From: Nitratidesulfovibrio termitidis HI1
Lineage (GTDB): Bacteria; Desulfobacterota; Desulfovibrionia; Desulfovibrionales; Desulfovibrionaceae
Assembly (NCBI RefSeq): GCF_000504305.1
Contig: NZ_KI632512.1
Coordinates: forward strand, 1,982,250 to 2,046,249
Direction of reading: 5' to 3'
DNA: 64,000 nt
Below, one piece after another: positions 53,845 to 61,653 of the stretch; position 1 is the stretch's first letter; each line of letters begins with the position of its first letter. The notes under the pieces were generated by a model. The model ran no database searches and had not been told where the DNA came from. It saw nothing but the letters and a program-made list of their open reading frames with translations. The translations under genes were made by a program, and so were the position numbers.

Positions 53845-53925
53845 AAAACACCCCCATCAGGTTACAACGTCATTCCCTAGTGGGGCTTTTTTACGTTGTC
53901 CACCTAATGGGGGGCATACCAGGGT

Positions 53926-54115
53926 GCAGGGGGTGTTCGTTACAACACCCCCTGCCCGTCGGAGACATAACGAAATCGAGCGTGGTCAACAGGGCTGGCG
54001 TGTATTCGTAGAAGCCGTGCCCGCCATGGCGACAGCCTGCTTTCCGCCGGAGGCATAACGAACTTAAGTGCCCTGGTCACGCGCCTGTCTTCATCAAGAC
54101 CACGCCGCGCACGGC
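53926..54115 (-). repeat. hairpin and inverted copies of the ~90-bp repeat right of the IS
   Basis: A perfect 12-bp hairpin (GCAGGGGGTGTT and complement, 53926-53955) borders the IS. Two copies of the GAAGACA...TTCGTTATG unit follow, read on the minus strand from about 54092 and 54007 (85-bp period). Together with the left array they form an inverted arrangement around the IS. No gene is seen before 54189. Confidence 0.72.
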
Positions 54116-54188
54116 GATAGCCTCCCACCCCATACTTCCCGTTCTTGTCAAATCACGCTATACATCCCAGCTTGGAGTACCACGCACC

Positions 54189-54971
54189 ATGTCGAGACGC
54201 TGGGTAGAGGCCAATCTGGCCGAATTCGCACGGGACGTCATGCGGGATTTCTGCATGGCGAGCGTCGTGCTTGAGGGGCAGTTCCACCGCTTCGATGAGG
54301 CCGGTGCCGTTTCCTTCCCCGTCATGCGCGATCTTCTGGGCGAAATGATGAACAAGGGGCTGCTCTGGCGTCTGAAGGACACCGCGCACCACCTCTTCCG
54401 CAACGACCCGGCGCAAGACCCTGTGGCGCCCATGCTGGACTGGGCCGTGGGCTACGCCTTTCACGAATGCGTGAAGCTGAAGGAAGACGCCTACCAGCAC
54501 CAGCACTACGCGCCGCAGTACCGGGCCCTGCGCGAGCAGGACATGGGGGAGGAGTTGCGGGCCATCGTCGAGCCGCTCGCATCCATGCTGGCCCAGACAC
54601 GGGAAAGCATGGAGCGCGAAATCCGGCGCATCCGCTACATCCTTGGCCGCATCCGCAGGCTGATGTGCCTGTATTACGCCGCCCATGGCGGCAACAGGCT
54701 GCTTGCGCGGCTGCTGTTCGACCGCGACGAGCTTGTGCGCTCGGTGTTCGGCGAAGAATACGGGCCGCTGCTGCAAGGATTGTACGACGACAAGCCGGAG
54801 CGCATGTTCATCCAGGCAGGGGAATCCCTGCTTGACGGCGGCAGGCCCGAAGATGCCCTGCGCGCCGCACACGCCGCCGTGGCCCTGGCGCCCGGCTGCC
54901 AGCGCGCGCACCGCCTTGTGGCCGAGGCGGAACAGCGTATCGACCAGACCCCCCGAAGGAGAGCCATCTAG
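54189..54971 (+). CDS. helical protein of unknown function, partner of the HMGL-Cache gene
   Basis: This 260-residue, almost wholly helical cytoplasmic protein is rich in Arg, Glu and Leu. The middle (about 125-165) has heptad-like REQDMGEELRAIVEPLASML and TRESMEREIRRIRYILGR segments. The C-terminal ~45 residues (FIQAGESLLDGGRPEDALRAAHAAV) look like a TPR repeat. No catalytic motif is apparent. It ends two bases before the ATG of the synthase-Cache gene, so the pair is an operon and probably acts together. The start at 54189 has a GGAG somewhat far upstream. Confidence 0.82.
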   Translation: MSRRWVEANLAEFARDVMRDFCMASVVLEGQFHRFDEAGAVSFPVMRDLLGEMMNKGLLWRLKDTAHHLFRNDPAQDPVAPMLDWAVGYAFHECVKLKEDAYQHQHYAPQYRALREQDMGEELRAIVEPLASMLAQTRESMEREIRRIRYILGRIRRLMCLYYAAHGGNRLLARLLFDRDELVRSVFGEEYGPLLQGLYDDKPERMFIQAGESLLDGGRPEDALRAAHAAVALAPGCQRAHRLVAEAEQRIDQTPRRRAI

Positions 54972-54973
54972 CC

Positions 54974-56803
54974 ATGAGCCTGCTGCATCTCAACCGCGCT
55001 TCCTCCCGCGTACGGCTGGAGAACCGCGACGACCCCGAACTGTACCGCGAGATCTTTCCCTATTCCAAGATCAGCCGCGTGGAGTTCGACGACATCTTCC
55101 TGATGCCGCGGCCGGCGGAACCGATGTTCATCACGGACACCACCTTCCGCGACGGCCAGCAGGCCCGCCCGCCCTACACCGTGAAGCAGATCGTCCAGAT
55201 CTACGACATGCTGCACCGCCTTGGCGGCCGCAGCGGCCTCATCCACGCCTCGGAGTTCTTCATGTACTCCGACAAGGACCGCAGGGCCATCGAGGCCTGC
55301 CGGGCCAAGGGGTACAAGTTCCCCCATGTCACCGGGTGGATACGGGCCAACGTCAACGATCTGAAGATCGCGCGGGACATGGAGTTCGAGGAAGTGGGCC
55401 TGCTGACCAGCGTGTCGGACTACCACCTGTACCTCAAGCTGGGCCTGGACCGTGAAAAGGCCATGGAAAATTACCTGCGCGTGGTGGAACAGGCCCTGGA
55501 ATGGGGCATCACCCCGCGCTGCCACTTCGAGGACATCACCCGCGCCGACATCCACGGCTTCTGCCTGCCCTTCGCGCGCAAGCTGATGGATCTTTCGAAG
55601 CAGAGCGGCCAGCCGGTCAAGATCCGCATGTGCGACACCATGGGCTACGGCGTACCCTACCCCGGCGCCACCCTGCCGCGCTCGGTGCCGCGCATCGTGC
55701 GCGCCCTGACCGACGAAGGCGGCGTGCCCGGCCAGTGGCTGGAATGGCACGGCCACAACGACTTCCATAAGGTGCTCATCAACGGCGCCACCGCGTGGCT
55801 GTACGGCTGTTCCGGCGTCAACTGCACCCTGCTGGGCTTTGGCGAGCGCACCGGCAACACCCCGCTTGAAGCGCTGGTGATCGAATACATCTCGCTGACC
55901 GGCGACGACGATGCCGCCGACACCCGCGTCATCAACGAGATCGCCGAGTTCTTCGAGAAGGAACTGGATTACCGCATTCCGGACAACTATCCGTTCGTGG
56001 GCAAGGACTTCAACGCCACCAGCGCGGGCATCCACGTGGACGGCCTGGCCAAGAACGAGGAAATCTACAACATCTTCGACACGCGCAAGATCCTGAACCG
56101 GCCGGTGCCCATCATCATCACCGACAAGTCGGGGCGCGCGGGCGTGGCGTACTGGATCAACCAGTACCTGGGCCTGCCGGAAGCCCGGCACGTGTCCAAG
56201 AAGCATCCCGCCGTGGGCAAGATCTACACCAAGATCATGGACGCCTACGAAAAGGGCCGCAACACGTCCTTCTCCAACAAGGAAATGAAGGCCCTGGTGC
56301 GGCGCTTCATGCCCGAACTGTTCGCCTCTGAATTTGACCAGATCAAGAAGCTGGCGGGCGAACTTTCGGCCCACCTGATCATCAAGCTGGCCCAGGAATG
56401 CCAGATCACCGGCCTTGGCGGCGAGGACAAGTACCCGTGCATGCGCGATTTCGTGCGCGAGTACCCGTTCATCCAGTACCTGTACCTCACCGACAAGGAG
56501 GGCAAGCTGCTCTCCGCCGCCATCACCGATCCGGCGTACAAGTCGAAGTACGACCAGCTGCCGCTGGGCTTCGACTTCTCCAACCGCGCCTGGTTCATCC
56601 GGCCCATGCAGACCGGCGAACTGCACATCACCGACGTGTACCAGTCGCAGTTCACCAGCCAGCTGATCCTTACCGTGTCCACGGCGGTCACCGACGACAA
56701 CGACGAGATCACCGGGGTCATCGGCGCGGACATCCAGATCGAACAGCTGCTCCGCCAGGCCGAGGCCATCGAGGACGTGGTGGACGGCGATTCCGAAGAA
56801 TAG
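54974..56803 (+). CDS. HMGL-type acyl-CoA synthase fused to a Cache-like sensor domain
   Basis: This is a 609-residue fusion. Residues ~45-360 form an HMGL-like TIM barrel of the isopropylmalate/homocitrate/Re-citrate synthase group: DTTFRDGQQ (55-63, metal and substrate), the HGHND metal motif (259-263) and GFGERTGN (288-295) are all intact. Residues ~495-595 resemble a single Cache/PDC sensor unit (FIQYLYLTDKEG, LGFDFSNRAWF, VIGADIQIEQL), joined by a helical linker. There is no membrane segment, so the sensor domain is cytoplasmic. In Desulfovibrio, which lack an ordinary Si-citrate synthase, such genes have been considered for Re-citrate synthase; that role is plausible but not shown by sequence. 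The Cache domain could give allosteric control. Confidence 0.85.
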   Translation: MSLLHLNRASSRVRLENRDDPELYREIFPYSKISRVEFDDIFLMPRPAEPMFITDTTFRDGQQARPPYTVKQIVQIYDMLHRLGGRSGLIHASEFFMYSDKDRRAIEACRAKGYKFPHVTGWIRANVNDLKIARDMEFEEVGLLTSVSDYHLYLKLGLDREKAMENYLRVVEQALEWGITPRCHFEDITRADIHGFCLPFARKLMDLSKQSGQPVKIRMCDTMGYGVPYPGATLPRSVPRIVRALTDEGGVPGQWLEWHGHNDFHKVLINGATAWLYGCSGVNCTLLGFGERTGNTPLEALVIEYISLTGDDDAADTRVINEIAEFFEKELDYRIPDNYPFVGKDFNATSAGIHVDGLAKNEEIYNIFDTRKILNRPVPIIITDKSGRAGVAYWINQYLGLPEARHVSKKHPAVGKIYTKIMDAYEKGRNTSFSNKEMKALVRRFMPELFASEFDQIKKLAGELSAHLIIKLAQECQITGLGGEDKYPCMRDFVREYPFIQYLYLTDKEGKLLSAAITDPAYKSKYDQLPLGFDFSNRAWFIRPMQTGELHITDVYQSQFTSQLILTVSTAVTDDNDEITGVIGADIQIEQLLRQAEAIEDVVDGDSEE

Positions 56804-56814
56804 CGACCGAATGG

Positions 56815-56848
56815 AAAGGCCCGGAAGCGGCGATGCTTCCGGGCCTTT
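56815..56848 (+). terminator. intrinsic terminator after the HMGL-Cache gene
   Basis: A perfect 13-bp stem (AAAGGCCCGGAAG and its complement, 8-base loop) starts 12 bases after the stop and runs into CTTGTTTG. It is a convincing end for the two-gene operon. Confidence 0.85.
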
Positions 56849-57336
56849 CTTGTTTGCGGCCTGCAACCGCGCGGCCGCGTCGTGAGCAGCACGCGGGCTG
56901 GGTCGAAGCCCTGGTTTCGCCGCAGGCGGGCCCCTGCCGTGTCACGGCCAAACCGGACTGCGGCGGCGGGGTACCCCCCGCGTGGCGTGGGCGCACGCCG
57001 CCGCATCGACGTGGGCGGAACGGCATCGCGCCTTGCCCGCCACCATGTGCTGCGTTGCGAGACAGGCGGATGTGCAAGCAGTTGCGTGCGCGCCGGTTTT
57101 CGGTAACAGTTCGGAAAACGCACGGCGCGTCGTGCCCCACCTGCCCGGGGCTTCACGTTCGGCGGATTGTGTTCGGCGGATTGTGTTCGGCGTGACCGCC
57201 CAAGGCAATGTGCGCCCCCGCCGCGACCGCATGCCGTGCGCATCCGGAACCACCGTTTTCCGCTGCCGCCCGATTGCGCCATGATTCGCTCATGGCCGCG
57301 TACACGCCGTATCCGGCGCAACCCGACGGAGCCTTG
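56849..57336. other. intergenic region upstream of rlpA
   Basis: About 490 bases without a credible gene. A 14-base unit (TTCGGCGGATTGTG) occurs twice in tandem at about 57160-57188, followed by a third partial copy. The promoter of the RlpA gene should be within the last 200 bases; no clear consensus was seen. Confidence 0.4.
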
Positions 57337-58125
57337 ATGCCGCACCTTCGCCCCTGCCAGACCTGTTCCGCGCCGTCCCGCCTCGTCTCCCTCATCTGGC
57401 CCATCATACTGCTGCTGCTTGCCGCACTGCTGACGGCGGGCTGCGGTTCCGGCCCGCGCCGCATTTCCACGCCGCCGTCGGACCAGTCCGTGAAGTACCC
57501 CAAGGGCCAGCCCCAGGGGCCGCGCGCCAAGCCGTACACGGTCATGGGCAAGACCTACCATCCGCTGCTTTCGGCGCACGGGTTTTCGGAAGAAGGCGTG
57601 GCCTCGTGGTACGGCAAGGATTTTCACGGTCGCAAGACCGCCAACGGCGAAATCTACGACATGTACGGGCTGACGGCGGCGCACAAGCTGCTGCCGTTCA
57701 ATACCGTGGTCAAGGTGACCAACCTGCAGAACGGCCGGTCCACCACCGTGCGCGTCAACGACCGTGGCCCCTTCGTGGGCGACCGGATCATCGACCTGAC
57801 CAACACCGCCGCCAACCAGATCGGCATGCTGGGCCCCGGCACCGCGCGGGTGCGCGTGGAAACCGTGGGCGACGTGCCCGGCCTGCAGGACGGCGACATG
57901 ACCGGCCGCTTCTATGTGCAGGTGGGGGCCTTCTCCAACAAGGACAACGCCAGTCGTCTGGTGACCCGCCTGCAGGGCCAGGGCTGGAACGCCCGGATGT
58001 ACTGGGCCGACATGGTCCGGTTCTGGCGCGTCCAGGTGGGCCCGTGGAGCACCCTGAGCGAGGCCGAGCGCATGCGCGAGAAGTTGAAGGGGGATTTTGC
58101 GGTCAACTTCGTGGTTGCGGATTAG
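57337..58125 (+). CDS. rlpA: RlpA-family septal lipoprotein with SPOR domain
   Basis: This 262-residue lipoprotein binds denuded septal peptidoglycan and may act as a lytic transglycosylase. It has a lipobox ending LLTAGC (Cys36), a double-psi beta-barrel RlpA domain (GVASWYGKDFHGRKTANGE, with the catalytic-type VNDRGPFVGDRIIDL) and a C-terminal SPOR domain (about 187-262, FYVQVGAFSNKDNASRL). GGAG precedes the ATG at 57337. It is cell-envelope anchored and acts at division sites or poles. Confidence 0.94.
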   Translation: MPHLRPCQTCSAPSRLVSLIWPIILLLLAALLTAGCGSGPRRISTPPSDQSVKYPKGQPQGPRAKPYTVMGKTYHPLLSAHGFSEEGVASWYGKDFHGRKTANGEIYDMYGLTAAHKLLPFNTVVKVTNLQNGRSTTVRVNDRGPFVGDRIIDLTNTAANQIGMLGPGTARVRVETVGDVPGLQDGDMTGRFYVQVGAFSNKDNASRLVTRLQGQGWNARMYWADMVRFWRVQVGPWSTLSEAERMREKLKGDFAVNFVVAD

Positions 58126-58156
58126 GGACGCGTCGTCTTTTGTAAGCCTCCGGCGG

Positions 58157-58186
58157 GCAGGGGGCGAGCCCCCTGCACCCCCTTTT
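58157..58186 (+). terminator. intrinsic terminator after rlpA
   Basis: A 9-bp stem (GCAGGGGGC and complement, 2-base centre) is followed by ACCCCC and a TTTT run at 58183-58186. It lies 31 bp after rlpA. The sequence belongs to the CCTCCGGCGG...GGGGGC type that recurs near the IS. Confidence 0.7.
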
Positions 58187-58357
58187 CTCTCAGAACGCGT
58201 GAAGTGCTTTGTAAATGGGAAGGCTTTCGGACTGCACCCCGTTACCCGACATTCGCGTGATGGGTTGAAGCGGCAGCCTCGTCCACAAGCGAACCCTTCC
58301 CAGTCCTTTCCCTCTCTCCCCGTTTCCTTTCGGACCTGCTCACGGTAAGGATGCGCC

Positions 58358-60154
58358 ATGAACCTTCTGCTGGTGAACCTGACCCGCTTCGGCGACCTGC
58401 TGCAAACGCAGCCGGTGGTGCATGGCCTGCGTGCGCAGGGGCACCGGGTGGGGTTGGTGTGTCTGGAGAATTTTGCCGGGGCGGCGGAACTGCTGGAAGG
58501 CGTGGACCACGTGGCCGCGTTGCCGGGTTCGGCGTTGCTGGCGGGCGTGCAGCCCGGCGGCGACTGGCGGGCCTGCACGGCGGGGTTGATGACCTGGGCC
58601 GAACGGCTGCGCGATGCCTATGCCCATGATGCCGTACTGAACCTTACGGCCACGCTGGGCGGTCGCCTGTTGGCACGGCTGCTGGCAGGGAACGGGGATG
58701 ACGGGAACGACAAGGGGCCCGGGGGCGACCTGCGCGGCTTCGGGCTGGACCCGTTCGGGTTCGGTGTTAACGCCGACCCGTGGTCGGCCTTCCTGCAAGC
58801 CTCCACCCGGCAGCGCGGATGCAGTCCGTTCAACCTCGTGGACCTGTTCCGCATGGCGGCGGGCGTGGGTGACGTGGACCCGGTATACGAGTTGCGCGCG
58901 CCCGCGCCGGACGCCCTGGCCGAGGCCGGGGCACGGCTCGCCCAGGCCGCGCCGCCCGGCCATGCCGGGTACGTGGCCATGCAGCTTGGCGCCAGCGAGG
59001 AACGCCGCCGTTGGCCCGTGGCCCACTTCGCGGCGCTGGCCGCCCGCTTGTGGCGCGAACTGCGACTGGTGCCGGTGCTGCTGGGCGCGGGCGGCGAGCG
59101 CGCGCTGGGCGAACGGCTGCGCGCGGCGCTGGCGGAAGACGCCGGTGGCGGGGGGGCCGGTGGAGTCGGCGGAACCGGAACAAGCGGGCCGGTGCCCTGC
59201 ATCGACCTGATCGGCGCCACCAGCCTGCCGCAACTGGCCGCCACCCTGCGCCACATGCGCATGCTGGTCACCAACGACACCGGCACCATGCATCTGGCCG
59301 CCGGGCTGGACGTGCCGGTGCTGGCCATCTTTCTGGCCACGGCCCAGCCGTGGGACACCGGCCCCTACCGGCAGGACTGTTGCTGCCTGGAACCCGCGCT
59401 GGACTGCCACCCCTGCCCGTTCGGCGCACCCTGCCCGCATGGCGAACGCTGCCGCAGGGTCATTTCCGCCACCACCGTGTTCGACCTGGCCCGTGCCCAC
59501 CTGACCACCGGCCAGTGGCCGCAGCCGGAAACCCCATCCGACGCCACGTTCCCTGCCACAGCGGACGCAAATCCGGATGCCCACAGCGAGGCGCGGGTAT
59601 GGCGCACCCTGCGCGAGCCGGATGCGGAGCTCGCAACCGGCGATGCCCCGACCATGACCATGCCCGGGCGCGGGTTCATGGACCTTGTCTCGCTGTCCGG
59701 CCACGAGGCGGAAGACCGCACCCGCTGGATACGCCTGCAACGCCATTTCTATCGTCAGTTTCTTGACCTGCCCCGGATGCAGCCCCCCGAGTCTACCGAT
59801 GCCCGGCCTGCCCGGTCCATTCGGCCACCGCATGGACCCTGCGTGCTTTCCGAAGACCTGCGCGCCCGGGCCGCCGACGAACTGCATCAGGCCGACGCCC
59901 TGCTGCACCTCATGGGCGAACAGGGCGGCCTGCTCAGGGTGCGCCCCTCGGACATGGCCAAGTCGCGCTTCCTCGGCACCGTAAGCCGCGTGCAGGCCTT
60001 GTGGGACAACAGCGCACTGTTCAACGTGCTGGGCCACCTGTGGCTGTGCGAATCGCAGGGGGCGGGCGGCTCGCTGGATTCCGTGCTGGCCCTGGCGGCG
60101 GCCTATCGCGGGCTGGTGCGGGTCTGGCTGGACCACCTTTCCCCGTCGATCTGA
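58358..60154 (+). CDS. GT9-family glycosyltransferase with Cys-rich segment and C-terminal extension
   Basis: This 598-residue protein begins with a heptosyltransferase-like (GT9) domain: NLLLVNLTRFGDLLQTQPVV, MQLGASEERRRWP, and LVTNDTGTMHLAAGLDVPVLAIF, the nucleotide-sugar site. A cluster of nine cysteines (about 348-370, DCCCLEPALDCHPCP then CPHGERC) follows, as in several GT9 proteins. The last ~190 residues form an added helical domain of unknown role. Its position just before two small genes, one FlgN-like, suggests it could glycosylate flagellin or act on cell-surface glycans; this is inference. Confidence 0.88.
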   Translation: MNLLLVNLTRFGDLLQTQPVVHGLRAQGHRVGLVCLENFAGAAELLEGVDHVAALPGSALLAGVQPGGDWRACTAGLMTWAERLRDAYAHDAVLNLTATLGGRLLARLLAGNGDDGNDKGPGGDLRGFGLDPFGFGVNADPWSAFLQASTRQRGCSPFNLVDLFRMAAGVGDVDPVYELRAPAPDALAEAGARLAQAAPPGHAGYVAMQLGASEERRRWPVAHFAALAARLWRELRLVPVLLGAGGERALGERLRAALAEDAGGGGAGGVGGTGTSGPVPCIDLIGATSLPQLAATLRHMRMLVTNDTGTMHLAAGLDVPVLAIFLATAQPWDTGPYRQDCCCLEPALDCHPCPFGAPCPHGERCRRVISATTVFDLARAHLTTGQWPQPETPSDATFPATADANPDAHSEARVWRTLREPDAELATGDAPTMTMPGRGFMDLVSLSGHEAEDRTRWIRLQRHFYRQFLDLPRMQPPESTDARPARSIRPPHGPCVLSEDLRARAADELHQADALLHLMGEQGGLLRVRPSDMAKSRFLGTVSRVQALWDNSALFNVLGHLWLCESQGAGGSLDSVLALAAAYRGLVRVWLDHLSPSI

Positions 60155-60296
60155 CCTTCCCTTTCCCGTTGCCGCGCGGGAGCGGTATCAGTACATGCCT
60201 GCCGGGGCGTGCTTCCCGCACTCTGGTCCGTTTTTTGCTTCAGCGCAGGCGGACGTGACAAATTTTCCCGGTGCCGGGATGCAGGAGGGAGACCCC

Positions 60297-60902
60297 ATGA
60301 TCGTTATTGATGGCCGCCAGGCCGATATCAAGCTGGAAAACTTCGCCAATCTCGAAGAAATCCTCGTCAAGGTGATGGAGGGCAGCTACCTCGAGAACCG
60401 CGTGGTGACCGACGTGCTCGTCAACGACGAGGCGTTTTCGGAAATCTACCCCCACCAGGCAGAGGACATCGAACAGCGCGACATCCGCTCCGTCGAGATC
60501 CGCAGCATGCCCGTGGGCGAAATGGCCGTGAACATCACCCGTGAACTGTACAAGGTGGTGCAGGTGATGACCGACGGCGCGCGCCAGGTGGCCGGGCTGT
60601 TCCGCCAGGCCGACGACGCCGAGGCGCTGGACATGTTCCAGGACCTGCTGGAAGTGACCCGTGACTTCATGGGCATGATCGGCGTGCTGCGCAACGAATT
60701 CTCGCTGCGGACCACCAAGGATTTCAGCGACAACGTGGAACGTTTTTCCGACCAGTTGGGCGAAATGACCGAAGTTCTCGAAAACGAGGACTGGATTCTG
60801 CTGGCCGACCTGCTGGAATACGAATTCCTGCCTGCCTGCGAAAACTGGAAGAAGGTCATCCAGGCCCTGCGCGAGGACATCCGTCAGGCCAGCAAGGGGT
60901 AG
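60297..60902 (+). CDS. conserved-looking acidic helical protein next to flgN-like gene
   Basis: This 201-residue acidic protein begins with a beta-rich ~30-residue segment (MIVIDGRQADIKLENFANLEEI), followed by a largely helical region (about 75-195) with segments such as DGARQVAGLFRQADDAEAL and EFSLRTTKDFSDNVE. No signal, membrane helix or catalytic motif. GGAGGGAG precedes the ATG. It ends five bases before the FlgN-like gene, so the two are an operon; a flagellar chaperone or regulator role is a reasonable guess. Not a family I can name. Confidence 0.83.
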   Translation: MIVIDGRQADIKLENFANLEEILVKVMEGSYLENRVVTDVLVNDEAFSEIYPHQAEDIEQRDIRSVEIRSMPVGEMAVNITRELYKVVQVMTDGARQVAGLFRQADDAEALDMFQDLLEVTRDFMGMIGVLRNEFSLRTTKDFSDNVERFSDQLGEMTEVLENEDWILLADLLEYEFLPACENWKKVIQALREDIRQASKG

Positions 60903-60907
60903 CAGCC

Positions 60908-61258
60908 ATGGCCGACAGCCTTTCCCTGCTCGACATGGCTCTGCAACTGGGCGAGCGTGAACTGGGGGCCCTTGCCGCCGGTGACGTGGATGCCGCCGAA
61001 TCCGCCTCGCGCGAGCGGGCGGAACTGGTGGAGATGGCCTGGAGCCGCCGCGACCCGGCAGCGCTGCATGATCTGCGCGCCAAGCTGCTGCGCTTGCAGT
61101 GCCTGCAAGGCCGACTGACCGAAGAGGCCCGCAGGCTGCACGAGAACATCCGCAGCCAGTTGCAGCAGACCCGCCGCGAATCGCAGCGCCTTACCGGCTA
61201 CAGGCAGGCCACGCGCTCCACGCCGCTGACCATCACCCTGGGACGCGGACAGGTCTAG
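60908..61258 (+). CDS. FlgN/FliT-like flagellar chaperone candidate
   Basis: This 116-residue helical protein has the size and coiled-coil pattern of FlgN/FliT chaperones, which hold hook-associated or cap proteins for export: LLDMALQLGERELGALAAGD, then RERAELVEMAW and a long second helix to HENIRSQLQQTRRES, ending in a polar tail. The family is weakly conserved, so assignment is by pattern and by linkage to the preceding gene. Repeat copy C begins almost at its stop codon. Confidence 0.65.
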   Translation: MADSLSLLDMALQLGERELGALAAGDVDAAESASRERAELVEMAWSRRDPAALHDLRAKLLRLQCLQGRLTEEARRLHENIRSQLQQTRRESQRLTGYRQATRSTPLTITLGRGQV

Positions 61259-61261
61259 GGG

Positions 61262-61475
61262 CTGTTCTAAATTGCCTTTTCGCCCGTTGGCTAACCGACC
61301 CGAAGGGCGCGAAGCGTGCCCGTTAGGTGAGTTTGCGAACCTTACGGGCATCGTGCGCAACGCGGTCAAACTTCATCTGCCATCTCGGTCAAATACGATA
61401 AGAGTATATTCCCTCATGGCAGGCTTGTTTTCCTTGCCAGCGAACGAAAATCCTAATTTAGAAGCACCCCCTCAG
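61262..61475 (+). repeat. 3'-linked REP-like repeat, copy C (internally deleted)
   Basis: It starts within five bases of the FlgN-like stop. It has the core CCGTTAGGTGAGTTTGCGAA... (61320-61347), the ATACGATAAGAGTAT motif (61393-61407) and the tail CATGGCAGGCTTGTTTTCC (61416-61434), all in the order of copy B but without the segment carrying B's third core. Confidence 0.85.
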
Positions 61476-61509
61476 GGCTGTCGATAACGGCACCGGATAC
61501 GAACGAATC

Positions 61510-61540
61510 GGGGGCCGGATGCATCACGCATCCGGCCCCC
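61510..61540. terminator. terminator between flgN-like gene and RR-GGDEF-EAL gene
   Basis: A perfect 13-bp stem (GGGGGCCGGATGC and complement, 5-base loop) is followed by GTTTGCC. It lies between converging genes and can serve both. Confidence 0.7.
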
Positions 61541-61653
61541 GTTTGCCGTCTTGCGGGTACCGCCCCAGTTGCCGGTGCCGTTCGCTACCGTCCCAGCTCT
61601 CCGGCTGCTCGTGGCCCCTGCGGCCCCTGCCGACAGGGCCGCTCGCGACTTCC

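Larger units (their letters stand above)
52634..53921 (-). mobile_element. IS3-family insertion sequence (IS150-like), intact
   Basis: This 1288-bp element contains orfA and orfB in overlapping frames. The ends are imperfect inverted repeats beginning TGGTCTGACCCCC (52634) and, read inward from 53921, TGGTATGCCCCCC; both continue through GTGGACA-like and AAAAAGCCCC blocks. The bases GGG abut both ends and may be a 3-bp target duplication. Its GC content is visibly lower than the host's. It is inserted within repetitive intergenic DNA between trkA and the 260-residue gene, so it disrupts no recognisable gene. Confidence 0.9.

Noticed and set aside
52634-53921. Gene disruption by the IS element
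   Set aside because: Both flanks are repetitive non-coding DNA; no split gene could be rebuilt by joining them.
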